In this document: positions 34,710 through 42,849 of the stretch, piece by piece
How positions within the stretch are numbered: the stretch's first letter is position 1
Layout: each line of letters starts with the position of its first letter
NCBI GenBank assembly: GCA_021811635.1
Contig: JAJZNS010000064.1
Span: forward strand, 1 to 53,147
Length of the DNA: 53,147 nt
Origin: Thermoplasmata archaeon
GTDB taxonomy: Archaea; Thermoplasmatota; Thermoplasmata; Thermoplasmatales; Thermoplasmataceae
Direction of reading: 5' to 3'
Notes under the pieces: model-generated
What the model was told of the DNA's origin: nothing
Databases searched by the model: none
The model's input: only the letters and a program-made list of their open reading frames with translations
Program-made: the position numbers and the translations under genes

Positions 34710-35972
34710 ATGAGATCACAGGGTAGAAAAGTTTACATGGTCTCGGGAGGAGTCACCAAGTTCGCCAAGGCCACTCCCGACATGGATTTTAGACTGAGAA
34801 CCAAGAAAGCATTCGACTATGCACTGAATGATGCCGGGATGTCCCTTAAGGATATAGACGGATCAGTAGCCTCATACTTCGCTGACCATTTCCAGCGGCA
34901 GCTTATGTCCGGCATCATGGCTCAGGATTACCTCGGGCTTGTACCGAAGCCGAGCAAGAGAGTTGAAGGCGGAGGTGCAACAGGCGGGCTAGCTTTTCAG
35001 GCAGGCTTTGAAGAGGTTTCATCCGGCAGAATGGACGTATGTGCTGTTTACGGCTTTGAAAGCATGTCCCATGTCAACACCTGGAAGGGAAACGAGTTCA
35101 TTGCGCTTGCGAGCGATACGAATTTCGACTATCCGGTCGGTGGCTTCTATACGGGGTATTATGCCATGATGGCAGTAAGGCATATGCATGAATTCGGGAC
35201 CACAGTAGAGCAGTTGGCAAAGGTGTCCATAAAGAACCATGGAAACGCCATGCACAACCCATATGCGCAGAGCCCCATGAAACTCACTGTAAAGGACGTT
35301 AGGAGTTCCCCAATGGTCGCCTATCCTCTCACCAGGCTGGACGTATGCGCCATGTCTGATGGGGCAGCGGTCGCCATACTGGCCGACGAAGAGAAGGCGT
35401 TTGAACTTTCGGACAACCCGGTACTGGTGAAGTCTATCGGGACTGGTACAGATACGATGAGGCTTTCTGACAGGCCGTTCCACAAGGTGCCTTTGCTTCC
35501 GAACGAGAAGGCTTCCGACTATGCAAACCTGAAGTATCCGGGAATTCATTCATTCAGGGCAGGAAGGTCTGCAGCAAAGGAGGCCTATGAGGCTGCAGGA
35601 ATCACGGACCCGCTTGAGGAGCTTGACCTGGTTGAACTGCATGACGCCTATACCTCATCCGAAATACAGACTTATGAGGATCTTGGCCTTTGCAAGTACG
35701 GCGAGGGTGGAAAATTCATCGAAGAGGGGAAGTCAGGGCTTCATGGCAAAGTAGCTGTAAACCCGTCCGGAGGTTTGCTTGCATGCGGCCACCCTGTTGG
35801 TGCCACCGGAATAATGCAGGCGGTCTTTATGTTCTGGCAGCTTCAGCATACAATAAAGAAGCACTTCGGCAATGATGCCCTTCAGGTAAGCAATGCGAGG
35901 AGAGGGCTCATTCACAGTCATGCAGGGACGGGAACGTATGTAACAGTATCAATTATGGAGGCGGTAAAATGA
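34710..35972 (+). CDS. Thiolase-family protein (SCP-x type), catalytic Cys replaced by Gly
   Basis: Thiolases condense or cleave acyl-CoA thioesters. The fold is clear across 420 residues: G-F-E-S-M-S-H-V, L-V-E-L-H-D-A-Y-T-S-S-E-I, G-G-L-L-A-C-G-H-P-V-G-A-T-G with His361, and the C-terminal H-A-G-T-G-T-Y-V-T-V. The N-terminal nucleophile motif, normally V-E-x-A-C-A-S-G, reads V85-E-G-G-G-A-T-G here, so the reactive Cys is Gly89. The protein may not be a normal thiolase. In archaea such genes pair with DUF35 partners and can act with HMG-CoA synthase in mevalonate synthesis. It overlaps the DUF35 gene by 4 nt. The start at 34710 is the first ATG that gives the family N-terminus. Confidence 0.88.
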   Translation: MRSQGRKVYMVSGGVTKFAKATPDMDFRLRTKKAFDYALNDAGMSLKDIDGSVASYFADHFQRQLMSGIMAQDYLGLVPKPSKRVEGGGATGGLAFQAGFEEVSSGRMDVCAVYGFESMSHVNTWKGNEFIALASDTNFDYPVGGFYTGYYAMMAVRHMHEFGTTVEQLAKVSIKNHGNAMHNPYAQSPMKLTVKDVRSSPMVAYPLTRLDVCAMSDGAAVAILADEEKAFELSDNPVLVKSIGTGTDTMRLSDRPFHKVPLLPNEKASDYANLKYPGIHSFRAGRSAAKEAYEAAGITDPLEELDLVELHDAYTSSEIQTYEDLGLCKYGEGGKFIEEGKSGLHGKVAVNPSGGLLACGHPVGATGIMQAVFMFWQLQHTIKKHFGNDALQVSNARRGLIHSHAGTGTYVTVSIMEAVK

Positions 35973-36484
35973 CAATAAATCCAAATGCAAAAATGGAAGA
36001 ATCCCAGGAGGGGACTGAGGTCTATAACATCGATCCACTGATAGTGAAATCCCATTACGAGATAGACTATATCCATAGCTATGCCCAGGACTCAAAGTTC
36101 TTCACCAGCCTTGGGAAGAGGAAGCTGATGGGAACGAAGTGCAAGAATCCCGATTGCGGTTGCGTGTATGCCACACCGAGAATGCACTGCATGGAGTGTG
36201 GATCTGAAACAGAGTGGATAGAACTTCCGAAGTCAGGCAGGATACATTCCTATACAACCTGCTACTTCGGCAGCGAGGCCTTTCTGTCGCAGACCCCATT
36301 CCACCTGATAATGGTGGAATTCGACGGGGTGGATTCCCTGTTCCTTGCAAGGCTCATAGGCGCAGACACTGAGGATCTGTATATAGGCATGCCAGTGGTC
36401 GCGAAATTCAAGAGGCTGCAGAGTTTTTCGCCTACCGATGTATACTTCGTTCCTTCCCCAGATGCCATGAAAGGCCGAAAATAA
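35969..36484 (+). CDS. DUF35 protein: zinc ribbon plus OB fold, acyl-CoA-binding partner
   Basis: This family pairs with thiolases and HMG-CoA synthase in archaea, where it is thought to help pass the acyl-CoA intermediate. The zinc ribbon has C-K-N-P-D-C-G-C and C-M-E-C-G (about 54-77). The OB-fold follows, from about 80 to 160, with F-G-S-E-A-F-L-S-Q-T-P-F-H-L-I-M-V-E-F-D-G. The start overlaps the stop of the thiolase by 4 nt (ATGA), so the two are translated as a coupled pair. An N-terminal extension of about 30 residues precedes the ribbon. Confidence 0.9.
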   Translation: MTINPNAKMEESQEGTEVYNIDPLIVKSHYEIDYIHSYAQDSKFFTSLGKRKLMGTKCKNPDCGCVYATPRMHCMECGSETEWIELPKSGRIHSYTTCYFGSEAFLSQTPFHLIMVEFDGVDSLFLARLIGADTEDLYIGMPVVAKFKRLQSFSPTDVYFVPSPDAMKGRK

Positions 36485-36593
36485 TCTTTTAATTATTATT
36501 CATTTATATTATTAAATTCATCCTATATTTTAACGGCTACGCCCATAGAATAGTACTTTCTACCAACCTTGACGAAGCAAAGGCAACGGCGTC

Positions 36594-36821
36594 CTAGCGT
36601 TTCCTGAGAATTATCGTCCATTCCCTCTCCTCGTTCTTTATAGAGAGGAAGTCGAACTTTCTTCCGTTTGACTCAGCCTCTATGATCTCATAGATATCCT
36701 TCGGACTTATGTTCGAATGTATGGTGATCTTGTCGCCCTGGGAGAGCTTTGGCAGAAGTTCAATGAGCCTCTGTATCTGATCGTCATGTATCTCAATGGC
36801 ATAACTCTTTGAACTCTGCAT
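36594..36821 (-). CDS. Small conserved protein of unknown function (75 aa)
   Basis: I do not recognise this protein. It is acidic then basic, with an alpha-beta-alpha-beta pattern (I-E-I-H-D-D-Q-I-Q-R-L-I-E-L-L-P-K-L then D-K-I-T-I-H-S-N-I), and no Cys. A TATA-like element at 36826-36835 lies too close to the ATG for a standard leaderless start, so the promoter is unclear. It lies between the convergent DUF35 gene and the bat-type regulator. Confidence 0.55.
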   Translation of the reverse strand: MQSSKSYAIEIHDDQIQRLIELLPKLSQGDKITIHSNISPKDIYEIIEAESNGRKFDFLSIKNEEREWTIILRKR

Positions 36822-36893
36822 GGGATTAATATATCCACAATAAGAGATAACCGATTTGCCTTACATCTAAGGCTGCCCTCTTCGCAGAAAAGG

Positions 36894-37502
36894 CTATTCC
36901 CTGATGTATCTCTCGACCAGTTTCTTCATGGCTCTCCTGATTATCTCTTCCATCGTTGGTGTGCTGATGCCAATGCGTTTGGCAATTTCGGTGAGCGATG
37001 CCTTCCTTTCAAGGTCAAAGTATCCCTCATTGTAGGCAATCGTCAAGATTTCGTTTTGCCGGTCAGTGAGATCCTCGAACTCAAAATCCTGGTCCTTTAT
37101 CACGGTGGCGTTGACGCCTCTTTCCTCAAAGAGATTCAGAAGTTTCTTGAGGCCGTAGCTCCCTGGGACCAGCAGTCTGAGCCTTACCCATTTTGAGCTG
37201 GACTCCTCAACGTTTAGCACTATGCATTGTGCATCTGCCAGCACCTTACAGGCACTGCAGCTCGGCGAGTCGATGTATATCAGGTTCTTGCCTGCCCTGG
37301 CTGTCCCGTTCGTCTTTACGCGGAGTTCCCATGCTGCGGTGTCACTATATTCGTCCAGTTCCACAAGGTGTTTCGTGAACTGCGGGCCGACGTTCTGCCC
37401 CTTGACCGTGAATGGGATGTTCGAGTCGGAGAGAATATTCGCAACGGAACAATCGCTTCTTTCCACCTTGAGTACAACTTCCCGCGACGTATGATCCGCC
37501 AT
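36894..37502 (-). CDS. Bat-type HTH transcriptional regulator
   Basis: The C-terminus (about 145-202: L-T-D-R-Q-N-E-I-L-T-I-A-Y-N-E-G-Y-F-D) is the HTH_10 domain of bacterio-opsin activator (Bat)-type regulators, which control archaeal aromatic, redox and light responses. The N-terminal half is a sensor-like region with a C-S-A-C pair (in the C-S-A-C-K-V-L-A-D-A-Q-C segment) that could bind metal or sense redox. It is divergent from the FAH-family gene with a 103-nt gap, so it may control that enzyme. That is inference. Confidence 0.85.
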   Translation of the reverse strand: MADHTSREVVLKVERSDCSVANILSDSNIPFTVKGQNVGPQFTKHLVELDEYSDTAAWELRVKTNGTARAGKNLIYIDSPSCSACKVLADAQCIVLNVEESSSKWVRLRLLVPGSYGLKKLLNLFEERGVNATVIKDQDFEFEDLTDRQNEILTIAYNEGYFDLERKASLTEIAKRIGISTPTMEEIIRRAMKKLVERYIRE

Positions 37503-37605
37503 GTAGTCGCATATCTCTTACCAATCAATAATGATTTCTGTTATCTGCTGGTTGCAGCATCCAGGAGAACCGCTAACGGTTTATCTTGGGGCTGCATGCC
37601 AGAAC

Positions 37606-38475
37606 ATGAGATTTGCCAATGTTTTAATCGAAGGAGCGCCGCACCTGATCCTGTCGGAAGGAACCAGCATATCCCTGGTAAGATCCGTACGCGGGATCGA
37701 GTTGACCACCACGGATGAGTTGCTTGCTCTTCCGGATCAAGGATTTAACAAATCTGAACTTGATTTGGAGTCAATTCCAGGAGAAACGGCGCTGAAATAC
37801 AGACCATCTGTTGTTTCACCGGAAAAAATCATCCTGGCAGCCGTAAATTACAGGTCTCACAGCAGGGAAAACAGGCGTTCTGATCTCACTTCCCCATACT
37901 TCTTCGGCAGGTTCCGGAACTCGCTTATAGGTCCGTTTGACGATCTTGTCCTGCCAAGGAACTCCATAAAGATTGACTGGGAGGCTGAACTATCGGTCAT
38001 CATAGGTAAGAAGGGAAAGTACATCAGCAGTTCATCTGCCATGGAATACATCGCAGGATACAGTATTTCCAATGACTTTTCATGGCGTGAGCAGCAGATG
38101 GAAGTTTTCAAGGGACAGGGGATGGGATCGCACTGGTATACAGGAAAGTCTTTTGACGCGTCCTTTCCACTTGGTCCATACCTGGTGACCCAGGACGATA
38201 TTGGCGATCCTGGCAATCTTGCAATACGGCTGAGCGTAAACGGGAAGACAATGCAGGACGGCAGTTCCAGCGACATGATTTTTGATATTCCCGCACTTGT
38301 AGAGAAGGCCAGCGTTGGAATCACGCTGCAACCCGGAGATGTGATTTCCACGGGAACTCCTTCCGGTGTAGCATATTTCAGCGGAAAACCATTCATAAAG
38401 GCAGGTGACAGGATCAGAACCGAGATTGAAGGGATCGGACACCTCGAAAATGTTGCCAGGGCGGAATATGCATGA
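37606..38475 (+). CDS. Fumarylacetoacetate hydrolase-family enzyme
   Basis: FAH-family enzymes hydrolyse or decarboxylate 2,4-diketo acids, often at the end of aromatic degradation, using a divalent metal. The metal-binding acidic residues are visible in D-W-E-A-E-L-S-V-I-I-G and S-N-D-F-S. The fold also shows K-S-F-D-A-S-F-P-L-G-P-Y and I-S-T-G-T-P-S-G-V-A-Y. The frame is open to 37531, but the ATG at 37606 matches the family N-terminus and has a TATA-like TTTATC about 24 nt upstream, giving a leaderless start. The bat-type gene lies divergently upstream and a glyoxalase-fold gene downstream, which would suit a small catabolic island. Confidence 0.87.
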   Translation: MRFANVLIEGAPHLILSEGTSISLVRSVRGIELTTTDELLALPDQGFNKSELDLESIPGETALKYRPSVVSPEKIILAAVNYRSHSRENRRSDLTSPYFFGRFRNSLIGPFDDLVLPRNSIKIDWEAELSVIIGKKGKYISSSSAMEYIAGYSISNDFSWREQQMEVFKGQGMGSHWYTGKSFDASFPLGPYLVTQDDIGDPGNLAIRLSVNGKTMQDGSSSDMIFDIPALVEKASVGITLQPGDVISTGTPSGVAYFSGKPFIKAGDRIRTEIEGIGHLENVARAEYA

Positions 38476-38706
38476 TCCTCATTGCATCTTTATCAGGATG
38501 AATGCAGGTCGGGCTGATCTATTATGCGGAAAAATTTTCCGAGGGGTATACAGGCATTGCAGTCCGGCACTCATTTGGATTAATGATCCATTCCCTCTAA
38601 ATCGGACTGCATTCCAACGTGGACTGTGACCCGAAAAAAGGATGCATTGAACGGATAGACTCGGCGTTCGATAATTTATAATTAGACAGGTTCTGATTGG
38701 GACAGC

Positions 38707-39138
38707 ATGAAGCCCGGTATATCTGTGATCACGCTCGGCGTAAATGACATGGCTGATTCGGTCAGGTTCTACAGGGATGGTCTTGGACTGCCAACCCATG
38801 CATCCGAGAAGGATCAGATCGTTTTTTTCGAGATGAAAGGAACGACGCTTGCGCTGTTTCCGAGGCATGAACTTGCTGTGGACGCCAACGTCAGTCCTGT
38901 CGGGTCAGGGTTTGCAGGAATAACGCTGTCGCATAACGTTGCAAGCATGAAGGAAGTGGACGATCTTATTAGAGACATAAGGAAAATGGGCGGAAACGTG
39001 GTCAAAGAACCGCAGAAGACCGCTTGGGGAGGCTATGGGTCCTATTTCGCTGATCCCGATGGATATTTGTGGGAAGTGGTATACAACCCAAAATGGAGGG
39101 TGGATGAAAACGGATTGGTCATTCGTGACTCGTACTGA
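38707..39138 (+). CDS. Glyoxalase/VOC-superfamily protein
   Basis: This vicinal-oxygen-chelate fold protein has two beta-alpha-beta-beta-beta repeats (about 5-65 and 72-140). It begins with I-S-V-I-T-L-G-V-N-D-M-A-D-S-V-R-F-Y and ends with the family motif D-P-D-G-Y-L-W-E-V. The Glu in W-E-V is the usual metal ligand. Substrates could be methylglyoxal adducts, antibiotics or ring-cleavage intermediates; the sequence does not tell. A TATA-like ATTTATAAT (about 38672-38680) about 27 nt upstream of the ATG predicts a near-leaderless message. Confidence 0.85.
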   Translation: MKPGISVITLGVNDMADSVRFYRDGLGLPTHASEKDQIVFFEMKGTTLALFPRHELAVDANVSPVGSGFAGITLSHNVASMKEVDDLIRDIRKMGGNVVKEPQKTAWGGYGSYFADPDGYLWEVVYNPKWRVDENGLVIRDSY

Positions 39139-39308
39139 AGTTATGCGAAGAGCGAAATATGCTTTCTTTCCAGCATTGGTTTTGTAAAAATTGTCAATAT
39201 CGGAGGACATTTGGTTTGGACTGCATTCTCTTTTATCAGGAAAAATCCATGGTAACCTGTGGTCGCACAAATAATGAGTGTCATTTCTCTATGATCGTGA
39301 GTCCAGGA

Positions 39309-39379
39309 TGCGGGAACCGGGATTCGAACCCGGGTTAAGAGCTTGGGAAGCTCCTGTGATACCGCTACACTATTCCCGC
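39309..39379 (-). tRNA. tRNA-Gly (CCC)
   Basis: On the minus strand the acceptor GCGGGAA pairs with TTCCCGC, discriminator A. The anticodon stem GGAGC/GCTCT holds the loop TTCCCAA, giving anticodon CCC. The T arm is CCGGG-TTCGAAT-CCCGG. This is the second glycine isoacceptor in the window, the other being GCC at 5738. No intron and no CCA. Confidence 0.94.
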
Positions 39380-39460
39380 GTGCGACCCTGATTGACAGAT
39401 GGAAATTAAATTATTGCCATTGGCGGTCATGATGCGGCTATCCTTCAATGAAAAATCCAG

Positions 39461-40612
39461 TCATAGTTTATACGAGTGGAAGCGGGCATAGAACGCAAGA
39501 TCATAACCGGCCTTGATCAGGCCTGCGGCATAGAGCAGTCCGGGGGCTGCAGCCCCGATAATGACCCCTCCCAAGGCAGGGGACGGAACCTGTGCGGCAT
39601 TTCTGGACATGAGGAACATGGAATTTGTCTGCACGCGCGTTTCCTTATCGAGAACCGTGTTGATGAAGCTATCCCTCGGCGGTACATCCATCTGGCTGGT
39701 AGACTGCCTTGCAAACAGGAATATCTCGCTGTAGATCAGGGAATGGATTACCGGCACCATCAGGAGGAATCCGTTGCTGATCAGGTGCGTGACGACCATC
39801 GTCCTGACCAACCCGTATCTCGTGGAGACTATCCCGGAATACAGCATTGAGACTGCAGTGATAATTGAAACGACAAGGAAGATCAAGCCGTTATATGTTA
39901 GAGATGTGCCATATACGGTGTTGAACCATAGAGAAAGCATGGATGTACCAATCAACCCGCCGGCAAATGAATCCGTTCCGAAGAGTAATGCCAACTCCCT
40001 GGCAACCCTCTTTGTTTCCCCGGTCATTTTAGTTTTTTCTTCGGTGCGATCCCTTTCATGGAAAGTGCAGAATGCATACGGGATTACGGAGAATAAAGCT
40101 GCAGCGAAAGAAGCAAGGAAAATCAGGCTGAAATTACCGGCAGACCATACCAGCAGGTAGAGGGAACCGGCAATGTTTCCCGTATACGCCATGAAGTTGT
40201 AAAAGGCGAAGGAACGGTTCTTTGATTCCTGATTGTCGGATTCCATGCTTATCGAATACTGTTCTACCGGCTGGTTCGGTGTCATGTCCCTGCCGGACAG
40301 GGATATACCGCCAATCGCAATTGCAAATACGTACATCCACACGTTCCGGAACAACAGCATTAGCAGAATCGAAATGGCAAAAATGCAGGAATAAACGACG
40401 ACGGTGTTGCGGTTCCCCAGCCTGAGCCTCGGATAAAGATATATTGCGACAGTGGAGGACAGCGAGGAAATGAAGATGGCTATTCCAGTCGTTATGTATG
40501 AAAGCCCCAGATGCAGGAGGTAATATGGTGCAGAGACAGAGAGGAGCAGAAGGGAAAAGGATCTGAGAAGCCTGCTTGCGGAAAAGAGAAGGACGCTCCT
40601 CTTCCTAACCAT
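39461..40612 (-). CDS. MFS-type membrane transporter
   Basis: The 383-residue protein has about 11-12 hydrophobic segments with a polar middle loop rich in Arg, Glu and Lys (about 190-205: H-E-R-D-R-T-E-E-K-T). The loop R-L-R-L-G-N-R-N-T-V between the second and third helices is in the position of the conserved MFS loop. A long loop containing G-R-D-M-T-P-N-Q-P-V-E-Q lies between the fourth and fifth helices. The substrate is unknown. It ends 81 nt from tRNA-Gly and starts 73 nt after the stop of the upstream cyclophilin gene on the same strand. Confidence 0.82.
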   Translation of the reverse strand: MVRKRSVLLFSASRLLRSFSLLLLSVSAPYYLLHLGLSYITTGIAIFISSLSSTVAIYLYPRLRLGNRNTVVVYSCIFAISILLMLLFRNVWMYVFAIAIGGISLSGRDMTPNQPVEQYSISMESDNQESKNRSFAFYNFMAYTGNIAGSLYLLVWSAGNFSLIFLASFAAALFSVIPYAFCTFHERDRTEEKTKMTGETKRVARELALLFGTDSFAGGLIGTSMLSLWFNTVYGTSLTYNGLIFLVVSIITAVSMLYSGIVSTRYGLVRTMVVTHLISNGFLLMVPVIHSLIYSEIFLFARQSTSQMDVPPRDSFINTVLDKETRVQTNSMFLMSRNAAQVPSPALGGVIIGAAAPGLLYAAGLIKAGYDLAFYARFHSYKL

Positions 40613-40685
40613 TTGCAGTTACCCTTGACCGTAGAATTCGAGCGTACATTGCGCAGTGCAGCATTCAGGGTGAACAAATGCCTGG

Positions 40686-41144
40686 TCAGCCAGTGCTGTA
40701 CGCCTTGACTATGTAAGCCTTCTCCAGAGGCCTGTCAGAACGATCTGTCCTTGCACTTCCTATGGCGTCCACGACTTCCATTCCCTTCACCACTTTTCCG
40801 AATACCGGATGCTGCTTGTCCAGGTAGTTGTTGTTCACAAGGTTGATGAAGAACTGAGATCCTCCAGTATTTGGGCCTGCGTTTGCCATTGAGATGGTGC
40901 CTCTATCATTCCTGTTGTTTTTTGAAAATTCGTCCTTTATGGAATACCCCGGTCCTCCAGTTCCATCCCCACGCGGATCTCCGCCCTGGATCATGAAGTC
41001 CTTTATGACCCTGTGAAAGACGAGTCCGTTGTAAAAACCCTTGTCCACCAGCGAACGGAAGTTCCCTGCAGTTACAGGCATCTCCTTGTCAAAAAGCTCG
41101 ATCACAATGCTGCCGCGGTTTGTTTCCATAGTTACTTTTGTCAT
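40686..41144 (-). CDS. Peptidyl-prolyl cis-trans isomerase (cyclophilin type)
   Basis: This protein-folding enzyme catalyses proline isomerisation in the cytoplasm. The length of 152 residues is that of single-domain archaeal and bacterial cyclophilins. Active-site segments are present: [22 protein letters not shown] and [16 protein letters not shown]. The Trp of eukaryotic cyclophilins is replaced by Leu in [10 protein letters not shown], as in many prokaryotic members. It is followed on the same strand by the MFS gene. Confidence 0.95.
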   Translation of the reverse strand: MTKVTMETNRGSIVIELFDKEMPVTAGNFRSLVDKGFYNGLVFHRVIKDFMIQGGDPRGDGTGGPGYSIKDEFSKNNRNDRGTISMANAGPNTGGSQFFINLVNNNYLDKQHPVFGKVVKGMEVVDAIGSARTDRSDRPLEKAYIVKAYSTG

Positions 41145-41179
41145 CTTTCAGGATTATGAAGGATATACCTAAATTTTCG

Positions 41180-41821
41180 CTATTGACCTTTTCTCCTGAA
41201 TTGTATCAAAATGGAATTTCCCTTCACGTGCACTTCCTTCTCAAAACCCGGAATGGAAAGAGCTTCGGCAGTTTCCCTGGACATGGCATGGGAGAATCTG
41301 CCCTTGGCCTTCACCCTTCCATTGCCTGCAAAATCCTCGAATATTGCAAGGGTGCCATTGCTGCTCAGCCTTCCGGAGAGATAAGCCAGGCCACCCTGTT
41401 TGTCCTTCCAGTGATGGAATGAAATGGTGCTGAGGATTAGATCAAAATGCCCGTCAAATGGTACGCTGCCTGAATTGCCTACTGCAAAATTTATCCTCCC
41501 CGGTTCCCGGAACCTTTTTCGCTTGGCCGATGCCACTGCGATCATGTTCTCATTTGGATCGACACCAAAGAGCAGTATATTCGGATGCAGCCTTGCAATC
41601 ATGCCAATCAGGTTTCCAGTGCCGCACCCCACGTCAAGAATAGAGTTTCCCTGAAAGCCGTTTACGTATTCAATTACGATCCGGTGCAGCCGCCGTGATG
41701 CCGGATGTATTCTTGAAAGAACTGAATATGCTTTTGCTCCCCCCGGGCCAATGCTGTCAAGGTCATGATTTTGAGAACCGGCATTATCCTGCATTGCATA
41801 CCCCATGCCATACATGAACAT
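41180..41821 (-). CDS. SAM-dependent methyltransferase (class I)
   Basis: A Rossmann methyltransferase with the SAM motif L-D-V-G-C-G-T-G-N in the middle third, then V-D-P-N-E-N-M-I and the post-motif F-D-L-I-L-S-T-I-S-F-H-H-W. It resembles the UbiE/methyltransf_11 type; the acceptor cannot be identified. The frame is open to a TTG at 41878 and an ATG at 41875. The ATG at 41821 is preferred because a TATA-like GGTATTTTCC (about 41846-41855) predicts a transcription start near 41824. The inverted repeat at 41836-41849 overlaps this promoter. Confidence 0.82.
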   Translation of the reverse strand: MFMYGMGYAMQDNAGSQNHDLDSIGPGGAKAYSVLSRIHPASRRLHRIVIEYVNGFQGNSILDVGCGTGNLIGMIARLHPNILLFGVDPNENMIAVASAKRKRFREPGRINFAVGNSGSVPFDGHFDLILSTISFHHWKDKQGGLAYLSGRLSSNGTLAIFEDFAGNGRVKAKGRFSHAMSRETAEALSIPGFEKEVHVKGNSILIQFRRKGQ

Positions 41822-41835
41822 ATTGATTTCATTTC

Positions 41836-41849
41836 TTCCTCGGGAGGAA
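41836..41849. promoter_or_regulatory. Inverted repeat in the methyltransferase promoter
   Basis: TTCCTC and GAGGAA are separated by two G (41836-41849), directly downstream of the minus-strand TATA-like box of the methyltransferase gene. The position suits a repressor site. If translation instead began at 41878 it would lie inside the gene, so confidence is limited. Confidence 0.35.
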
Positions 41850-41926
41850 AATACCTCATCCCAGTGAAACAGCATCAATCAGGATATCTGCAAGCATCCG
41901 GATGGCAGGTTCACTGGCATATTCTT

Positions 41927-42793
41927 TTATTGCTGCGGTGTCCAGCAACTGCCAGTCGATCTGTCATACCATGCATTCACATATTCTCCGGAAGCCAGGC
42001 GATTGCACACATAGCTGGAATCGCAGTAATCACAGAGCTCCTCGTTGCCTATCACCCAACCGGTTCCAGGATCCATATCCGTCTTGAGTTCCACCATCTC
42101 TTCTGAAAGTCCCTGGGTCAGGGTGTCGAATGGATTAGGCGTGCACTGATTGCAGCCTGTTGAACATGGATAAGGCTCGCAGGTGAAAAAAGGGCCACTG
42201 CTGCCGCTGACAGAGTCATGGTAATCGCAGAACTGGACGCAGGACCTGCTCCCCGACAGTGTGGCAGATACCCCTGGCGGCAGCAGTATATTGTATGCAC
42301 CGGCGATTCCCACATCAGGAACCGCGGAAACCTTTATCCAAGATAGAATTGCGTTCCCTATGTCTTCAGATGTCACCACAGCGGGCGGATTTTCGGTGAT
42401 TAAATAATGGCCTTTCAGGCCACCCATCCCAACGCCATATTGTCTCAGCCCTCCTGAGTAGGAGGCATCAGACTCCATATCCGCCACCGCCCTGTCAATC
42501 GTGTCAATCCATGAATTACCATTCCAGAATGAACCCCAGAAAACGTTTACCCACTGATATCCTGCTTTCCACAGTGGGCCGCCATTGTAAACTATCGGAA
42601 CTCCCCCTCCGGAAACTTCAGGGATTAGAGTTTCTTCCGGAACAAGGTGACCGCATGGTGATCCAATATGCCATATTGAGGAAGATGACAATGCGCCCCC
42701 CCTGACGCCAACATGGTGGAATCCCCTCAGAGGAGCATTGCAGGTGGGGCATCTGCTGATTTGATAGCACCTCTTGCACTTGCCAGCGCGCAT
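41927..42793 (-). CDS. Zinc-ribbon protein with an exordium-like domain
   Basis: The first 20 residues form a zinc ribbon with two CxxC pairs (C6/C9 and C15/C18). The rest resembles the exordium/phosphate-induced (PHI-1) domain: a W-x-N-V-F-W-G-S-F-W region (81-90), C185-x3-C189 followed by H192 in C-V-Q-F-C-D-Y-H, a Cys cluster at C205, C210, C214 and C217, then L-S-E-E-M-V-E-L (229-236) where plant proteins have A-H-E-I-A-E-L, and E-E-L-C-D-Y-C (251-257). The usual His in the HExxE-like motif is Glu. There is no signal peptide, although exordium proteins are normally secreted. The exordium assignment is by eye and needs a profile search. Confidence 0.6.
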   Translation of the reverse strand: MRAGKCKRCYQISRCPTCNAPLRGFHHVGVRGGALSSSSIWHIGSPCGHLVPEETLIPEVSGGGVPIVYNGGPLWKAGYQWVNVFWGSFWNGNSWIDTIDRAVADMESDASYSGGLRQYGVGMGGLKGHYLITENPPAVVTSEDIGNAILSWIKVSAVPDVGIAGAYNILLPPGVSATLSGSRSCVQFCDYHDSVSGSSGPFFTCEPYPCSTGCNQCTPNPFDTLTQGLSEEMVELKTDMDPGTGWVIGNEELCDYCDSSYVCNRLASGEYVNAWYDRSTGSCWTPQQ

Positions 42794-42849
42794 GGATGAT
42801 CCAACTGATCACGGCCTAATATCCTTTTACATCTGGAATGGCTCTGGAA

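Noticed and set aside
35019..35549. 176-codon minus-strand frame
   Set aside because: Antisense shadow of the thiolase gene.
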